Origin: Candidatus Nitrosopumilus sp.
GTDB taxonomy: Archaea; Thermoproteota; Nitrososphaeria; Nitrososphaerales; Nitrosopumilaceae
Assembly: GCA_029941825.1 (NCBI GenBank)
Contig: JAPYTM010000003.1
Span: forward strand, 4,198-26,870
DNA: 22,673 bases
Direction of reading: 5' to 3'
In this document: piece by piece, positions 22,474 through 22,673 of the stretch
Layout: every line of letters starts with the position of its first letter
How positions within the stretch are numbered: the first letter of the stretch is position 1
Made by a program: the position numbers and the translations under genes
The notes under the pieces: model-generated
The model's database searches: none
Seen by the model: only the letters and a program-made list of their open reading frames with translations
Told to the model about the DNA's origin: nothing

Positions 22474-22673
22474 TTATTCTTTAGGATGAGCACAGAGTTC
22501 TGTCAAAACTCCATGTAAGGATTTTGGATGAATAAAAGTAACTTTAGTTCCAGCAGAGCCAGGTCGGATATTTCCAAGAAATTGAATACCACATCCCTCC
22601 ATTCTATTTACTTCACCCTCAATATTTTCAGTTTCTAAAGCCATGTGATGTAATCCTTGACCTTTTTTATCTA
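22474..22673 (-). CDS. mcee: Methylmalonyl-CoA epimerase, C-terminal part (partial)
   Basis: The last 66 codons of a gene entering from the right edge. The visible end is GQGLHHMALETENIEGEVNR, then GSAGTKVTFIHPKSLHGVLT and ELCAHPKE. His in HHMAL and Glu in ELC are the metal ligands of the glyoxalase/VOC fold, and GSAGTKV.FIHPKS.HGVL.EL is the family signature of methylmalonyl-CoA epimerase. It interconverts the two methylmalonyl-CoA epimers; thaumarchaea use it in the 3-hydroxypropionate/4-hydroxybutyrate carbon fixation cycle. The start lies outside the window. Confidence 0.92.
   Translation of the reverse strand, partial: DKKGQGLHHMALETENIEGEVNRMEGCGIQFLGNIRPGSAGTKVTFIHPKSLHGVLTELCAHPKE

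Overview
The window is AT-rich, compact chromosomal DNA that looks like a marine ammonia-oxidising thaumarchaeon (Nitrosopumilus-like; class inferred, no search run). The indications are archaeal/eukaryal information genes (RpoK, S25e, Alba, family-B DNA polymerase), an archaeal-type ThrRS editing domain, a stand-alone parvulin like Cenarchaeum CsPinA/Nitrosopumilus NmPin, a protein resembling the thaumarchaeal DUF6659 group, a methylmalonyl-CoA epimerase (used in the 3-hydroxypropionate/4-hydroxybutyrate cycle) and the absence of any bacterial-type promoter layout. Most genes have a TATA-like box centred about 26-27 nt before the start codon, so most messages are probably leaderless. I used that spacing to choose starts, including many TTG and GTG starts. 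No tRNA, rRNA, CRISPR array, insertion sequence or phage gene was seen.

Layout. 1-2.7 kb: 5' end of thrS (minus), a repeat-bearing membrane-anchored protein, an unknown protein, a deoxyhypusine synthase-family enzyme and a small zinc protein. 2.8-4.8 kb: information-processing block with S25e, a DUF369 cyclophilin-like protein, rpoK, alba and an XRE-type regulator. DUF369 and rpoK are divergent and share one perfectly palindromic TATA box. 4.9-6.4 kb: glutaminase-less asparagine-synthase-like enzyme, an unannotated 48-residue YHS protein and a DUF6659-like protein. 6.5-10 kb: aldo/keto reductase, UbiA prenyltransferase, a small zinc protein, DUF2203, and a two-gene unit with a PNPOx-like flavin protein. 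10-12.3 kb: CPA2-type antiporter with CBS domains, parvulin and a small unknown protein.

12.3-17.7 kb is a DNA replication/repair and nucleotide block. A Hef-type helicase reads left; dCMP deaminase, DNA polymerase B and a SemiSWEET-like protein read right as one tight unit. They are separated by a 495-bp non-coding gap ending in an inverted repeat next to the TATA box. Polymerase and helicase both end in a PCNA-interacting-like motif. 17.7-21.7 kb is a gluconeogenic block: triosephosphate isomerase, pyruvate phosphate dikinase and an HTH-CBS regulator that could sense adenylates. 21.8-22.7 kb holds a possible nuclease-fold protein with a palindrome touching its start codon, a 32-residue Cys-rich microprotein and the 3' end of methylmalonyl-CoA epimerase.

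The most notable signals are the symmetric palindromic promoter at 3447-3500, the small zinc-binding proteins, the possible operators before the dCMP deaminase/polB operon and the nuclease-like gene, and the active-site differences in the deoxyhypusine synthase homologue.
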